A stretch of DNA of 64,000 nt from Mycobacterium sp. GA-1841 (GTDB lineage: Bacteria; Actinomycetota; Actinomycetes; Mycobacteriales; Mycobacteriaceae), in the NCBI RefSeq assembly GCF_001954135.1, contig NZ_MBEQ01000070.1, positions 186,001 through 250,000 of the forward strand, written 5' to 3'. The notes below the pieces were generated by a model. It saw only the letters and a list, made by a program, of their open reading frames with translations, had not been told where the DNA came from and did not search any database. A program made the position numbers and the translations under genes. Positions 46,610-57,393 of this stretch are shown here, one piece after another (the first letter of the stretch is position 1; every line of letters starts with the position of its first letter).

Positions 46610-47382
46610 CCGTTCGTGCGCCGGCGGGGCTGGGGTTGCACAGAGTCGTCGCGGCGGTGATTGCGAGTGTGGGAGTGCGTCTGCGGCCGCCGCCGAGGTG
46701 CACTGCGGGGCAGCGGCGGCAATGCGGCCGGCCCGTCGGTGTGCAGCTTGTCGATGAGTTCCCCGGCCACTTCCGCGAGCTTGCGTTCGTCGGCATAGGC
46801 CAACCGGGAGGCCAGTTCGCGCAGCGGAACCCAGGCCACCTCGGTCACCTCGACGTCGTCGTCGGACAGTTCCCCGCCCTGGAAGCGCATGAGGTAGTGG
46901 TGCACGGTCTTGTGCACTCGGCGGCCCTCGGTGACGAACCAGTAGTCGATGCTGCCCAGTGCGGCCAGCACGTCACCGCGGATGCCGGTTTCTTCGGCGA
47001 CTTCGCGGATCGCGGTCTGCTCGGCCGTCTCGCCGAGCTCGATGTGGCCCTTGGGCAGCGACCACAGCATTCGCCCGCGCCGGTCGACCCGGCCGATCAA
47101 GGCCGCCACCTGGGTGTCCTTGGGGCCGTCGATGCCGTCGATGACGAGGCCACCGGCAGAGGTCTCGTGGACGGTGCGGAGCCGTTCCTGGGGACGACGC
47201 GGCCGCTTGTGCTGTTTGGACTGGTCACGTGGGGTAGGTGCAGGCACTGCGGCGGCGACGGGCGGGTGATCGGCGTCCGTGCCGTGGTCATCGGCCGGGG
47301 GGCCCGCCGCCCGCTGGGCACGGCGACGGCCACGACGCCGACTGCGGCGCCGTCTTGGTTTGGCCTGTTCGCCGTCCGACAC
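46591..47382 (-). CDS. mutT4: MutT4, Nudix hydrolase
   Basis: A 263-residue Nudix protein. The Nudix box is [20 protein letters not shown] followed by TGI, with complete catalytic acids. The N-terminal 70 residues are extremely Arg-rich ([14 protein letters not shown]), as in Rv3908, and the C-terminus is Pro/Arg-rich. In M. tuberculosis MutT4 hydrolyses (d)NTP-type substrates weakly; the exact substrate is open. I chose the GTG at 47382, giving [10 protein letters not shown] as in Rv3908. The 3' end overlaps the DUF6049 gene start by 19 bp. It is divergent from pcnA. Confidence 0.9.
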   Translation of the reverse strand: MSDGEQAKPRRRRSRRRGRRRAQRAAGPPADDHGTDADHPPVAAAVPAPTPRDQSKQHKRPRRPQERLRTVHETSAGGLVIDGIDGPKDTQVAALIGRVDRRGRMLWSLPKGHIELGETAEQTAIREVAEETGIRGDVLAALGSIDYWFVTEGRRVHKTVHHYLMRFQGGELSDDDVEVTEVAWVPLRELASRLAYADERKLAEVAGELIDKLHTDGPAALPPLPRSAPRRRPQTHSHTRNHRRDDSVQPQPRRRTNGCGQGP

Positions 47383-47466
47383 CCAAGCGATAGTAGCTGC
47401 CACGGGGTTGGCCTCCCGCCGCACTCGCCGGTTGTGACCAGACCGCGAGCATTAGGCTCATCGAAC

Positions 47467-48924
47467 GTGTCCGACGCTGCTGTATCTGATGCCGAATTGC
47501 TGGCCGGCGCACTCGTCGCGCTGAACCGCCGCGCGGAGGTGCTTCGCGAGCTCGGTGCGGTGTTCGCCGCCGCGGGCCATGAGCTGTACCTGGTCGGCGG
47601 CAGTGTGCGCGATGCCTTGCTGGGCCGGTTGACCGAAGACAGCGATCTGGACTTCACCACCGATGCCCGCCCCGAGCAGATGCTGAAGTTCCTGCGACCG
47701 TGGGCCGACGCGATCTGGGACACCGGCATCGAGTTCGGCACCATCGGCGTGGGCAAGCGTGGTCACCGGCTCGAGATCACCACGTTCCGCGCCGACAGCT
47801 ACGACCAGGTGTCGCGGAACCCGACGGTCGAGTTCGGTGACAACCTGGACGACGATCTGGTGCGCCGTGACTTCACCGTCAACGCCATGGCGGTGCGGAT
47901 CACGCCCCAGGGCCCGGCCCAATTTCATGACCCGCTGGGTGGTTTGGCGGCCATCCAGGCCAAGGTGCTCGACACCCCGTCGGCGCCGGAGGTGTCGTTC
48001 GGAGACGATCCGCTGCGCATGCTGCGGGCCGCGCGGTTCGTCTCCCAACTCGAGTTCGGGGTGGCGCCGCGCGTGCTCGAGGCATTGTTGGAGATGGCTC
48101 CGCAGTTGTCCCGCATCACCGTCGAACGGGTGGCCGCCGAACTGGACAAGCTGCTGCTGAGCCAGGATCCCGTGGCCGGTGTCGACCTGATGGTGCAGAC
48201 CGGGCTCGGCGAGGTGGTGCTGCCCGAGGTCGGCGAGATGCGGATGGCCATCGACGAGCACCACCAGCACAAGGACGTGTACTGGCATTCGTTGACCGTG
48301 TTGCGTCAGGCCGTGGATCTCGAAGATCAGGGCCCGGACCTGGTGTTGCGGTGGGCTGCGTTGCTGCACGACATCGGCAAGCCCGCGACCCGTAAGCACG
48401 AATCCGACGGCGGGGTGAGTTTTCATCACCACGAGGTGGTCGGAGCAAAGATGGCCCGCAAGCGGATGCGGGCACTCAAGTACTCCAAGCAGATGGTCGA
48501 CGACGTGTCGCAGCTGGTCTATCTGCACCTGCGGTTCCACGGCTATGCCGACGACAAGGGCACCGGCAAGTGGACCGATTCCGCCGTGCGTCGTTACGTC
48601 ACCGACGCCGGTCCGCTGCTGTCCCGGCTGCACAAGCTGGTGCGCGCCGACTGCACCACCCGCAACAAACGCCGCGCCGCGCGGCTGCAGGCCAACTACG
48701 ACGATCTGGAGAACCGGATCGCCGAACTGGCGGCCAAGGAGGATCTGCAGCGGGTGCGGCCCGACCTCGACGGCAACGAGATCATGCAGATCCTCGGGAT
48801 TCCGGCCGGTCCGCAGGTGGGCGAGGCGTGGAAGTACCTCAAGGAGCTACGGCTCGACCACGGGCCGTTGTCGCGCGAACAGGCCGTCGACGAATTGTTG
48901 AAATGGTGGAACGCCAGGAGCTGA
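47467..48924 (+). CDS. pcnA: PcnA, CCA-adding enzyme / poly(A) polymerase family
   Basis: A 485-residue class II nucleotidyltransferase adding CCA to tRNA 3' ends. The head domain has LVGGSVRDALLGR and the metal-binding DSDLDFTTDA. RRDFTVNAMA follows, and a C-terminal HD domain has LLHDIGKPATRK and FHHHEVVGAKMARKRM. The GTG start at 47467 gives the length of Rv3907c (480). The longer open frame upstream crosses the divergent mutT4 gene and is rejected. In this genome tRNA genes lack encoded CCA (see tRNA-Ala and tRNA-Ile), so the activity is required. Confidence 0.93.
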   Translation: MSDAAVSDAELLAGALVALNRRAEVLRELGAVFAAAGHELYLVGGSVRDALLGRLTEDSDLDFTTDARPEQMLKFLRPWADAIWDTGIEFGTIGVGKRGHRLEITTFRADSYDQVSRNPTVEFGDNLDDDLVRRDFTVNAMAVRITPQGPAQFHDPLGGLAAIQAKVLDTPSAPEVSFGDDPLRMLRAARFVSQLEFGVAPRVLEALLEMAPQLSRITVERVAAELDKLLLSQDPVAGVDLMVQTGLGEVVLPEVGEMRMAIDEHHQHKDVYWHSLTVLRQAVDLEDQGPDLVLRWAALLHDIGKPATRKHESDGGVSFHHHEVVGAKMARKRMRALKYSKQMVDDVSQLVYLHLRFHGYADDKGTGKWTDSAVRRYVTDAGPLLSRLHKLVRADCTTRNKRRAARLQANYDDLENRIAELAAKEDLQRVRPDLDGNEIMQILGIPAGPQVGEAWKYLKELRLDHGPLSREQAVDELLKWWNARS

Positions 48925-48942
48925 TCGTGCGTCTGATCAGTC

Positions 48943-49434
48943 ATGGACTACTGCCTGGGTGAGCCCGACGGAACCGCGAGCATCTTCACCGGAACCCCCG
49001 ACGTGGATGTCGACGGCAACGGCAGCCTTGACGGGCTGGGGCTCGATATCGACGAGGACGGCCGGATCGACGATGTGATGGCCGATCTCGACGGCGACGG
49101 GATCGCCGAGCACGCCGTACTCGACGTCGACGACGATGACCATGCCGAAAGCTATTTCACCGACGATGGTTCGGGCACCTGGGCATTGCGGGTGGATCGC
49201 ACCGGACAGGTGCGGTGGTTCGGCCTGGACGGGGTGGAGCACACGGGCGGACCGCTGATCGATTTCGACGCCGACGGCACCGCCGACGATCGACTGCTCG
49301 ATGCCGACGGGGACGGGCTGGCTGACCGGGCGCTGGCCGGGGAGTTGGCCTACGTCGACACCGACGGTGACGGCCGCTGGGATCTGAAGCTGGCCGACAC
49401 CGATGGCGATGGCCGGGCCGACTCGGTGTCTTAG
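48943..49434 (+). CDS. Asp-rich calcium-binding-type repeat protein (Rv3906c-like)
   Basis: A 163-residue, highly acidic protein built from about eight DxDxDG-type loops (for example [60 protein letters not shown]), like thrombospondin type 3 or EF-hand-type calcium loops. A central [14 protein letters not shown] segment breaks the series. No signal peptide or membrane helix is seen from this ATG. It lies 18 bp after pcnA. It is equivalent to Rv3906c. Calcium binding is inferred from the loops; the role is unknown. Confidence 0.78.
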   Translation: MDYCLGEPDGTASIFTGTPDVDVDGNGSLDGLGLDIDEDGRIDDVMADLDGDGIAEHAVLDVDDDDHAESYFTDDGSGTWALRVDRTGQVRWFGLDGVEHTGGPLIDFDADGTADDRLLDADGDGLADRALAGELAYVDTDGDGRWDLKLADTDGDGRADSVS

Positions 49435-50207
49435 CCCCGGCCGGCCCCCGGCGGGCCGGCGAAGGCCTGGGCGATGGTCAGCCACGTGGCGGCGTCGGTC
49501 CCCACGGCGGTCACATCGAGATCGGCCGGCGCCCGTCGCTGGGTCACCAGCATGCAGAAGTCTTCGGCCGTACCCGTCACCCGTTGGGCGGCCTCGGCCG
49601 GTCCCCACTCCCACATCGAGCCGTCCGGGGCGGTCAACTCGATCCGGAACTCCTCGGCCGGCGGCGTCAACCCGTGCACGGTGAATGCGAAATCCCTTGT
49701 GCGAACGCCGATATGAGCAATAGACCGGAGCCGTGTGGTGGCCGGGCGACGTGCCCCGAGTGCGTCGGCCACATCCAGCCCGTGCGCCCAGGTCTCCATC
49801 ATGCGGGCGGTGGCCATCGAGGTCGCGCTCATCGGCGGGCCGAACCAGGGCAGCTTGCGGCCGTCGGCCACGTTCACCAGTTCGGTGTGAAGTCGGGCGC
49901 GGGTCTCACGCCACTGCGCGAGCAGCCGGTCGGGTGGCGTCAGCGCAAGCTCCTCGGCGGCGGCGTCGACGAACCCGGTCGGGTCCTGCATGGCCTCGGC
50001 GAGCACGGCGTCGAAGCCGGCCTGGTCGGTGATCGCGAGCACCGACACGCGGTCGGTCCACCACAGGTGGGCGATCTGATGGGCAATGGTCCAGCCCTGC
50101 GCCGGGGTGGGGGCGGCCCACCGCTCGGGCGATAGATCGGCCACCAACGCGTCGAGTTCGTCGCTCTCGGCAGACAAATCGGACACGACGGCCGCGACGC
50201 TCACCAT
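49431..50207 (-). CDS. TIGR03084-family metal-binding protein (DinB/maleylpyruvate isomerase fold)
   Basis: A 258-residue protein with the N-terminal four-helix bundle of mycothiol-dependent maleylpyruvate isomerase/DinB-like proteins. The putative metal ligands are in [15 protein letters not shown] (His residues) and [15 protein letters not shown]. The C-terminal half is a small beta domain ([17 protein letters not shown]). It matches Rv0036c. The ATG at 50207 is preceded by an open frame that has no family support. The 3' end overlaps the convergent Asp-repeat gene by four bases. Substrate unknown; a thiol-dependent reaction is the family expectation. Confidence 0.85.
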   Translation of the reverse strand: MVSVAAVVSDLSAESDELDALVADLSPERWAAPTPAQGWTIAHQIAHLWWTDRVSVLAITDQAGFDAVLAEAMQDPTGFVDAAAEELALTPPDRLLAQWRETRARLHTELVNVADGRKLPWFGPPMSATSMATARMMETWAHGLDVADALGARRPATTRLRSIAHIGVRTRDFAFTVHGLTPPAEEFRIELTAPDGSMWEWGPAEAAQRVTGTAEDFCMLVTQRRAPADLDVTAVGTDAATWLTIAQAFAGPPGAGRG

Positions 50208-50217
50208 GGCGGTCAGC

Positions 50218-51543
50218 CTAGACCGGCCGCGCACCCGGCTTCGGCGAGGCCACCGCGGCGTGCAGGCCGAGACCGACCAGATACGCCGCCGCCCCGGCCG
50301 CAACCAACCCGGGCGAGTGTCCGTCGGCGGGGATCACCGCGGCCGCCGCCGCGATTGCCAACACGAACGACATCCAGAACAGCGCGTCCTGCACGGTGAA
50401 CACGTGGCCGCGCAGCGCGTCGTCGACGTCGATCTGCATGGCCGAATCCGCGCACAGCTTCACCAGCTGGCCGGCCGCACCGAGCACCAGACCGCACGTC
50501 AGCATCACAGGGATGTGCAGCCCGATGGCCAACAGTTGCACCACCACGGCGACACCGAGGGCCCCGTTGGCCGTCCGGTACCGCCCGAACCGGCCGATCA
50601 CCGCCGGGGCGGCCACGGTGGCGGCGAACTGTCCGATCCCGCCGGCCACCACGAACAGCACCGCGGTACCGAGCCCGAGACCGGTCACGTCGGGATCGTC
50701 GGTGTGCCGCACGATGACCAGCACCAGCAGCGAGTTGATCCCGAACGCCATCCGGTGGGCGGCCAGCCCGGCCAACGTACCGGCGACCGGCCGGACGGCC
50801 AGCACCGTGCGGGCGCCGTGCACCCAGCCGGTCGACACCGCGTACGCCACCGAGCCGTGGATGGCCCGTTTGCTCTCATGCGGACCGAGGACGTGCGGTC
50901 CGAAGCGGATCGACAACCACAGCGCCAACGCCACCGGCAACGCCACGATGAACATCACCACGGCCGCACCGGTGTCGTCCGCGCCGAACAATTTCCGCGG
51001 CAGCAACATGAAGTCCGCACCGAGGAAGGCCGCGACCGCGCCGATCGCGGTGGCCACCGAGTTCATCGTGACCACCTGGTCGCGGGGCACCACATCGGGC
51101 AGCGAGGCCGACAGACCCGACGAGACGAACCTGGTCAACCCGTTGACGATCAAGGCCCCGCACAGGATCGGCACGTCGTCGGCGCCCACGGTCAGCAGTA
51201 CGCCCACCAGCAGCACGAGCAGCAGCCGGCCGACGTTCGCGCCGACGAGCACCAGGCGCCGGTCCCAGCGGTCCAGCAGCGCTCCGGCGAACGGGCCGAG
51301 CACCGAGTACGGCAGGAACATCACCGCGAACGCCGCGGCGATCTGCCACGGCTCGGCCTGGCGCTCCGGGTTGAACAGGATCGCCCCGGCCAGGCCGGCC
51401 TGGAACAGCCCGTCACCGAACTGGCTGACCGCGCGCAACTCCAGGAGCCGGCGGAATTCGGTCATGCCACGCAGCGAGTGCCAGAGGGCGCCGAGCGCGC
51501 GAGCATGAACCACCCGATCCACAGTACAAAGCTCCCTCGACAT
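50218..51543 (-). CDS. MFS transporter (Rv0037c-like)
   Basis: A 441-residue major facilitator with about 10-12 hydrophobic segments. The loop 2-3 motif is [16 protein letters not shown], the MFS signature A. ATG at 51543 ([11 protein letters not shown]) gives the length of Rv0037c; the frame to 51738 crosses the divergent yqgE start. The nearest named relatives are drug or lysophospholipid-type exporters, but the substrate cannot be told from sequence. It lies 10 bp upstream of the TIGR03084 gene on the same strand. Confidence 0.85.
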   Translation of the reverse strand: MSRELCTVDRVVHARALGALWHSLRGMTEFRRLLELRAVSQFGDGLFQAGLAGAILFNPERQAEPWQIAAAFAVMFLPYSVLGPFAGALLDRWDRRLVLVGANVGRLLLVLLVGVLLTVGADDVPILCGALIVNGLTRFVSSGLSASLPDVVPRDQVVTMNSVATAIGAVAAFLGADFMLLPRKLFGADDTGAAVVMFIVALPVALALWLSIRFGPHVLGPHESKRAIHGSVAYAVSTGWVHGARTVLAVRPVAGTLAGLAAHRMAFGINSLLVLVIVRHTDDPDVTGLGLGTAVLFVVAGGIGQFAATVAAPAVIGRFGRYRTANGALGVAVVVQLLAIGLHIPVMLTCGLVLGAAGQLVKLCADSAMQIDVDDALRGHVFTVQDALFWMSFVLAIAAAAAVIPADGHSPGLVAAGAAAYLVGLGLHAAVASPKPGARPV

Positions 51544-51619
51544 CCCGACCGCCGCCGAAATCTCACCGCGCCCGGTCTTGTTCGCCACGTCACGGCAATC
51601 GCGGTGCCATGATGTAAGC

Positions 51620-52225
51620 GTGGCGCAGTCAGAAGACCCGGAGGATTTCATCGCGCCTGCGGCGCAGCGGGTGCGGCCGGGCACGCTGTTGCTGGCCAAC
51701 ACCGATCTGCTCGAGCCGACCTTCCGGCGCAGCGTCATCTACATCGTCGAACACAACGCCGGCGGAACCCTCGGTGTGGTGCTCAACCGACCCAGTGAGA
51801 CAGCGGTCTACAACGTGCTGCCGCAGTGGGCCAAGCTCACCGCCAAACCGAAGACCATGTTCATCGGCGGGCCGGTCAAGCGGGACTCGGCACTGTGCCT
51901 GGCGACCCTGCGGGTCGGCGTGCAGGCCGATGGGGTGCCGGGGCTCCGGCATGTGCAGGGCCGGGTGGTGATGGTCGATCTCGACGCCGATCCCGACACC
52001 CTGGCCCCGGCGATCGAAGGGGTGCGGATCTTCGCCGGTTACTCGGGCTGGACCATCGGCCAGCTCGACGGCGAGATCGAACGCGACGATTGGATCGTGC
52101 TGTCGGCCCTGCCCTCTGATGTGTTGGCCGAGGCACGACTCGATCTGTGGGGCCGCGTACTACGACGTCAGCCGCTGCCCATGTCGATGCTGGCGACGCA
52201 CCCGATCGACGTCAGCCGCAACTAG
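51620..52225 (+). CDS. YqgE/AlgH family protein
   Basis: A 201-residue UPF0301 protein equivalent to Rv0038. It has the family blocks [57 protein letters not shown] and the C-terminal [18 protein letters not shown] start at 51620. The biochemical role of this widespread family is not settled; it is cytoplasmic by sequence. It is divergent from the MFS gene and converges on the next gene with a 7-bp gap. Confidence 0.9.
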   Translation: MAQSEDPEDFIAPAAQRVRPGTLLLANTDLLEPTFRRSVIYIVEHNAGGTLGVVLNRPSETAVYNVLPQWAKLTAKPKTMFIGGPVKRDSALCLATLRVGVQADGVPGLRHVQGRVVMVDLDADPDTLAPAIEGVRIFAGYSGWTIGQLDGEIERDDWIVLSALPSDVLAEARLDLWGRVLRRQPLPMSMLATHPIDVSRN

Positions 52226-52232
52226 TTCGGCG

Positions 52233-52583
52233 TCACTCGCAGGTCAGCGTGCAGCCGGCGCACGATCCGGCACAGCCGCCACCGGACTGACCCTGGGCTT
52301 CTGTGACGGCCACGGCCTTGGCGCTCTGCCAGCAGCCCGTGGCCACGGTGGCGACGGCCCCGATGATGCACACGACGACCACCATCAGACCGGTGTGAGG
52401 TGCGGCGGCCAGGCCGGCGGCGCCACCGGCGGCCAGCATGACCGCGGCGGCCAGTTGGGTGGGCGCCACGGCCCGCAGAACCGAGCGCACGGGATCACCG
52501 GTGCGAGGTCTGGTCAACAACCACAGCCCGAACACGCCGACGATGACGGCGGCGCTCAAACACAGCAGCGCGGCGATCAGCAT
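52233..52583 (-). CDS. Small membrane protein (Rv0039c-like)
   Basis: A 116-residue protein with three predicted transmembrane helices (starting at the N-terminus LIAALLCLSAAVIVGVFGLW, then around 43-63 and 66-85) and a Cys-rich tail (CAGSCAGCTLTCE). Matches Rv0039c in size and position. The four terminal cysteines could bind a metal or form disulfides; nothing is known of the function. Confidence 0.8.
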   Translation of the reverse strand: MLIAALLCLSAAVIVGVFGLWLLTRPRTGDPVRSVLRAVAPTQLAAAVMLAAGGAAGLAAAPHTGLMVVVVCIIGAVATVATGCWQSAKAVAVTEAQGQSGGGCAGSCAGCTLTCE

Positions 52584-52641
52584 GCGCCACACAATACGAG
52601 GCGCCGGTCGAAGTTGCGAGGTCGCCCCGGGTGTCGCCGGG

Positions 52642-53529
52642 TCAGCCCTGCAGGCCCAGGAGCTGCGGCAAACCCGGTACCGGGGCGGGCGGCGGCGCGA
52701 CCGGCGTAGCTGGAGCCGGGGGAGCGGCCGGTGCCGGACCGCTGACCTTGAAACCGGACACGATCGCGTCGGCGGCGTCGGCAGCCGCGGAAACACCCTG
52801 GTTGGCGGCCGAGTAGTTCACCGACAGGGACACCAGATAGTGGTCCGGGCCCGCAGCGGCCAGGATGTGCCTACGCGAGGTGTTGAGCATCTGGCTGCCG
52901 GACTGGTAGCTACCTTCGATGAATGCGGCGGGGAAGCCGTTGAAGTCGCCCATGGCCATGTCGGTGGTCCGCCAGTTCTGCAACTGCTGGCTGTCGACGT
53001 AACCGTGGCTGATGGCTTCGGCCGGATCGAAATTGCCGACGAGCTTGTAGACCACCACCTGAGCGTTCGGGGTGTAGAGGTCGGTGCTGGACCGGTCGGC
53101 GATCACGGCGAACGCGTCGGGCACGTTGGGATCGGGCACCTTGGTCCAGCCCGACGGCAGCGGCAGCACGATGCTCAGTGCCTTGAAGTCGTGGCTGACC
53201 TGGGGCTCCATCTTGACGCCCTTGCTCTTGAAGAACTCGGCGAGGGTGCCGGAGGTGGCTGGGCTGATGGTTTGCGCGACCGGGGCCGGCGCGGCCACCG
53301 GCGCCGCGGACGCCACCGCGGGTGCCGGAGTGACCGGTGCACCGGGAGCCACCGGCGCCGCGGCGGGGGCCACTGTGACGGTCTGGGTCACCGTCACCGG
53401 ACCGGGGACGCTGGGAACCGGGAGCAGGGGTTCGGCTGAGGCGGTCTGACCAGCGAAACCGACAACCCCGGCCACGCCGGCGGCTGCGCCCGCTGCCAGC
53501 ACCCGCCACCGGCGGGCCAACTCGATCAT
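52642..53529 (-). CDS. mtc28: Mtc28, secreted Pro-rich antigen (LpqN/LpqT-like domain)
   Basis: A 295-residue exported protein equivalent to Rv0040c (proline-rich 28-kDa antigen). The signal peptide (about 1-32: ELARRWRVLAAGAAAGVAGV, ending TASA) is followed by a Pro/Ala/Val/Thr-rich low-complexity segment to about 95 and a folded LpqN/LpqT-type domain (about 105-260: LPLPSGWTKVPDPNVPDAFA, LVSLSVNYSA), then a Pro-rich tail. There is no lipobox, so it is secreted. The ATG at 53529 follows AAGGAACGA; a start six codons upstream is also open. Divergent from leuS. Confidence 0.88.
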   Translation of the reverse strand: MIELARRWRVLAAGAAAGVAGVVGFAGQTASAEPLLPVPSVPGPVTVTQTVTVAPAAAPVAPGAPVTPAPAVASAAPVAAPAPVAQTISPATSGTLAEFFKSKGVKMEPQVSHDFKALSIVLPLPSGWTKVPDPNVPDAFAVIADRSSTDLYTPNAQVVVYKLVGNFDPAEAISHGYVDSQQLQNWRTTDMAMGDFNGFPAAFIEGSYQSGSQMLNTSRRHILAAAGPDHYLVSLSVNYSAANQGVSAAADAADAIVSGFKVSGPAPAAPPAPATPVAPPPAPVPGLPQLLGLQG

Positions 53530-53737
53530 CACTCGTTCCTTCCGCAAACTGTGCGCTCACCAGGCGACTTTCACCAGGGGCCGAGACTATCCGCGGGTCG
53601 GCAGCTACCACCAGCAACTCAATCGAGTCGGAATCAACCCCTGACTGTGCTGCGATGCAACCGATACCAAGCCGTGGCCTTGGGGCCGTCGGACGGGCGG
53701 TGAGCTGGCCAAACCGTGGCCTTATACCCTGAACGAC

Positions 53738-56602
53738 GTGATCGAACGCGCTGAACCGTCCAACTCGCGTCCGGAAGAGGACGCCCCGCAGCATCGCTAC
53801 ACCACGCAACTGGCGGGTCAGATCGAGCGCGACTGGCAGGAACGGTGGCACGCGCTGGGCACGTTCAACGTGGCCAACCCGGTGGGCTCGCTGGCGCCGC
53901 AGGACGGCTCGCCGCTGCCCGCCGACAAGATGTTCGTCCAGGACATGTTCCCCTACCCCTCCGGCGAGGGTCTGCACGTCGGGCACCCGCTGGGGTATAT
54001 CGCCACCGACGTCTACGCCCGGTACTACCGGATGACCGGCCGCAACGTCCTGCACGCCCTCGGCTTCGATGCGTTCGGTCTGCCGGCCGAGCAGTACGCC
54101 GTGCAGACCGGAACCCATCCGCGCACCCGTACCGAGGCCAACATCGTCAACTTCCGCCGCCAGTTGGGCCGGCTGGGATTGGGGCACGACGCGCGGCGCA
54201 GCTTTGCCACCACCGATGTCGACTTCTACAAGTGGACACAGTGGATCTTCCTGCAGATCTACAACGCCTGGTTCGACACCGCCACCAAGAAGGCCCGGCC
54301 CATCGCCGAGCTGGTGGCCGAATTCGACTCGGGGGCGCGCACTCTCGATGACGGCCGGACATGGTCGGAGCTGTCGGCGGCCGAGCGTGCCGATGTGGTG
54401 GACGGCCACCGCCTGGTGTACCGCGCCGACTCGATGGTGAACTGGTGCCCCGGCCTGGGCACGGTTCTGGCCAACGAAGAAGTCACCACCGACGGGCGCA
54501 GTGACCGCGGGAACTTCCCGGTATTCCGGAAGCGCTTGCGGCAGTGGATGATGCGCATCACCGCCTACTCGGACCGGCTGCTCGACGATCTCGAGGTGCT
54601 GGACTGGCCCGACAAGGTCAAGGCGATGCAGCGCAACTGGATCGGCCGCTCCACCGGTGCGTCGGTCGAATTCGCCACTGCTGCAGGCGATGTCGAGGTG
54701 TTCACCACCCGCCCGGACACCTTGTTCGGCGCCACGTACCTGGTGCTGGCGCCCGAACACGATCTGGTCGACGCGCTGGTGGCCGACGCCTGGCCCGAGG
54801 GCACCGATTCGCGGTGGACCTTCGGCGCGACGACTCCGGCCGAGGCCGTGGCGTCGTACCGGGCCGGCATCGCGGCCAAGTCGGATCTGGAGCGTCAGGA
54901 GAACAAGACCAAGACCGGCGTGTTCCTCGGCGCGTACGCCACCAATCCGGTCAATGGGACCGGTGTGCCCATCTTCATTGCCGACTACGTGCTGGCCGGA
55001 TATGGCACCGGCGCCATCATGGCGGTGCCCGGTGGAGACCAACGCGACTGGGACTTCGCGACCGAGTTCGGGCTGCCCATCATCGAAGTGGTCTCCGGCG
55101 GAGACATCACCGAGGCGGCCTACAACGGCGACGGCACCATGGTGAACTCCGACTATCTCAATGGCCTGTCGGTGTCCGAGGCCAAGGCCGCGGTCATCGA
55201 ACGCCTGGAGGCCGACGGTCGTGGCCGGGCCCGCATCGAGTACAAGCTGCGGGACTGGCTGTTCGCCCGGCAGCGGTACTGGGGCGAGCCGTTCCCGATC
55301 GTCTACGACACCGACGGCCGTGCCCACGCGCTGCCGGAATCGGCTCTGCCGGTGGAACTCCCGGACATCCCCGACTACGCCCCGGTGTCGTTCGACCCCG
55401 ACGACGCCGACAGTGAACCGTCGCCGCCGCTGGGCAAGGCCACCGAGTGGGTGCACGTCGAGCTGGATCTCGGCGACGGGCTGCAGACCTACACCCGCGA
55501 CACCAACGTGATGCCGCAGTGGGCGGGCAGCTCCTGGTACGAGCTGCGTTACACCGACCCGCACAACTCAGAAGAGCTGTGCGCCAAGGAGAACGAGGCC
55601 TACTGGATGGGTCCGCGCCCGGCCGAGCATGGGCCGAACGATCCGGGCGGCGTCGATCTGTACGTCGGCGGCGTCGAGCATGCGGTGCTGCATCTGCTGT
55701 ACTCGCGCTTCTGGCACAAGGTGCTGTTCGATCTCGGCCACGTCAGCTCCAGCGAGCCTTACCGGCGCCTGATCAACCAGGGTTACATCCAGGCGTTCGC
55801 CTACACGGATGCCCGCGGCAGCTATGTGCCCGCCGCCGAAGTTGTCGAGCGCGAAGGCAAGTTCTTCTGGCCGGGGCCTGACGGTGAAATCGAGGTCAAC
55901 CAAGAGTTCGGCAAGATCGGCAAGAGCCTGAAGAACTCCGTCTCACCTGACGAGATCTGCGATGCCTACGGTGCCGACACCCTGCGCGTCTACGAGATGT
56001 CGATGGGTCCATTGGAGGCGTCCCGGCCGTGGGCCACCAAGGATGTCGTCGGCGCGCATCGCTTCCTGCAGCGGGTGTGGCGCTTGGTGGTCTCCGAAGA
56101 AACCGGAACCACGGGTGTCAACGAGCACGAGGCCCTCGACGTCGACACGCTCAAGATCCTGCACCGCACGATCGCGGGCGTGGCCGAAGACTATGCCGCA
56201 CTGCGCAACAACACTGCCGCGGCCAAGCTGATCGAGTACACCAACCACCTCACCAAGGAGGGGGTGGCCGCGCGCGCCGCGATCGAACCGCTGGTGCTCA
56301 TGGTCGCCCCGTTGGCTCCGCATCTGGCCGAGGAGTTGTGGAAGCGGTTGGGCCACGACACGTCATTGGCGCACGGGCCGTTCCCGGTGGCTGATCCGCA
56401 GTACCTGGTGGACGACACGATCGAGTTCCCGGTTCAGGTCAACGGCAAGGTCCGCGGCAAGATCACCGTCGCTGCCGATGCGGACAAGGCGGCACTGGAG
56501 GCCGCGGCCCTGGCCGACGAGAAGGTGCAGGCTTTCCTGGACGGCGCCACGCCGAAGAAGGTGATCGTGGTGCCGGGCCGGCTGGTCAACCTCGTCGTCT
56601 AG
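53738..56602 (+). CDS. leuS: Leucyl-tRNA synthetase
   Basis: A 954-residue class I synthetase. HIGH-type motif [10 protein letters not shown] follows MFPYPSGEG near residue 70. The CP1 editing domain includes the conserved Thr-rich [19 protein letters not shown] and the [19 protein letters not shown] region, and the KMSKS equivalent is [13 protein letters not shown]. The zinc-binding segment shows [23 protein letters not shown] start at 53738 in a 208-bp gap shared with the divergent mtc28; I saw no T-box leader. Its stop codon lies in the left arm of the 56602-56654 palindrome. Confidence 0.96.
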   Translation: MIERAEPSNSRPEEDAPQHRYTTQLAGQIERDWQERWHALGTFNVANPVGSLAPQDGSPLPADKMFVQDMFPYPSGEGLHVGHPLGYIATDVYARYYRMTGRNVLHALGFDAFGLPAEQYAVQTGTHPRTRTEANIVNFRRQLGRLGLGHDARRSFATTDVDFYKWTQWIFLQIYNAWFDTATKKARPIAELVAEFDSGARTLDDGRTWSELSAAERADVVDGHRLVYRADSMVNWCPGLGTVLANEEVTTDGRSDRGNFPVFRKRLRQWMMRITAYSDRLLDDLEVLDWPDKVKAMQRNWIGRSTGASVEFATAAGDVEVFTTRPDTLFGATYLVLAPEHDLVDALVADAWPEGTDSRWTFGATTPAEAVASYRAGIAAKSDLERQENKTKTGVFLGAYATNPVNGTGVPIFIADYVLAGYGTGAIMAVPGGDQRDWDFATEFGLPIIEVVSGGDITEAAYNGDGTMVNSDYLNGLSVSEAKAAVIERLEADGRGRARIEYKLRDWLFARQRYWGEPFPIVYDTDGRAHALPESALPVELPDIPDYAPVSFDPDDADSEPSPPLGKATEWVHVELDLGDGLQTYTRDTNVMPQWAGSSWYELRYTDPHNSEELCAKENEAYWMGPRPAEHGPNDPGGVDLYVGGVEHAVLHLLYSRFWHKVLFDLGHVSSSEPYRRLINQGYIQAFAYTDARGSYVPAAEVVEREGKFFWPGPDGEIEVNQEFGKIGKSLKNSVSPDEICDAYGADTLRVYEMSMGPLEASRPWATKDVVGAHRFLQRVWRLVVSEETGTTGVNEHEALDVDTLKILHRTIAGVAEDYAALRNNTAAAKLIEYTNHLTKEGVAARAAIEPLVLMVAPLAPHLAEELWKRLGHDTSLAHGPFPVADPQYLVDDTIEFPVQVNGKVRGKITVAADADKAALEAAALADEKVQAFLDGATPKKVIVVPGRLVNLVV

Positions 56603-56654
56603 TGATTTCGGTGCATCCGGTAACGGTCAGCGTTACCGGATGCACCGAAATCAC
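56602..56654. terminator. 24-bp perfect inverted repeat joining two stop codons
   Basis: The arms 56602-56625 and 56631-56654 are exact complements around a five-base loop (GTCAG). The left arm begins on the last base of the leuS stop and the right arm contains the stop of the convergent SDR gene. Bidirectional terminator by position; there is no T-tract. Confidence 0.75.
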
Positions 56655-57316
56655 CCGGGGCGGACCACGATTTCGTGGACATGCCCGTCGGGCGGGGTGG
56701 TGACGGCCGTCGCCACCAGTCCGGCGACCGTCTCCGGCTTGAGGAAGTTGGCCGGGTCGTACCGGCCCTCTTCATACGCCACCAGGTCGCGCTGCATCTC
56801 GGTGTCGACGCGCCCGGGGAAGATCGACGTGACCCGAAGTGACGGCTCGTCGGCGCGCAGTGAGTCGGCGAACGCCCGTAGTGCGAACTTGCTGGCCGAG
56901 TACGACGCCATCCCGGACGAAACCTTCTGGCCGGCACCGGAATTGATGAACACCACGTGTCCGTCAGCGGCGCGCAGGGCCGGCAGCAGAGCCAGGGTGA
57001 GGGCCACCGCGCCGGTGACGTTGACCTCGAAGGTGGCCCGCCACTGTTCGGCGATCGACTCCGAGACGCGGCCCGGGTAGAGCACGCCGGCGTTGTGGAC
57101 CAGGACGTCGAGCTCAGCGAGCACCTCGGTGGCCGCCTCGATCGAATCGGGGTCGGTCAGGTCCAGCGGCCAGGTCGGTGCACCCAACCGTTCGGCCAGG
57201 GCATCCAGGCGCGCGGACGGTCGGCCCGCCAGCAGCAGCGTGTGGGTGGGGGCAAGGGCGGCGGCGATCGCCGAACCGATGCCGCCGGCGGCTCCGGTGA
57301 TCAATGCAGTCGGCAC
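56651..57316 (-). CDS. Short-chain dehydrogenase/reductase
   Basis: A 221-residue SDR. It has the nucleotide-binding TGAAGGIGSAIA, the NAGV motif (VLVHNAGVLYPG), the catalytic Ser in FINSGAGQ and the YSASK motif (MASYSASKFALRAFADSL). GTG start at 57316. The preference for NAD(P) and the substrate cannot be read. It overlaps the upstream divergent region of the GgH gene and its stop lies in the leuS palindrome. Confidence 0.88.
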   Translation of the reverse strand: MPTALITGAAGGIGSAIAAALAPTHTLLLAGRPSARLDALAERLGAPTWPLDLTDPDSIEAATEVLAELDVLVHNAGVLYPGRVSESIAEQWRATFEVNVTGAVALTLALLPALRAADGHVVFINSGAGQKVSSGMASYSASKFALRAFADSLRADEPSLRVTSIFPGRVDTEMQRDLVAYEEGRYDPANFLKPETVAGLVATAVTTPPDGHVHEIVVRPG

Positions 57317-57393
57317 GACTGCAACGTTACTGTGACGGCGAAAGCGGCGGGCCCGGCCGGGGGGCCGGGCCGCGGCGTCGCATCATGGTAGGG

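Noticed and set aside
53530-53737. Possible T-box leader for leuS
   Set aside because: No T-box specifier stem or TGGNACCG-type bulge was seen; the gap has only a repeated CCGTGGCCTT decamer.
52910-55564. An 884-codon minus-strand frame opposite leuS and running into mtc28
   Set aside because: Antisense shadow of leuS; the only real sequence there is leuS and mtc28.
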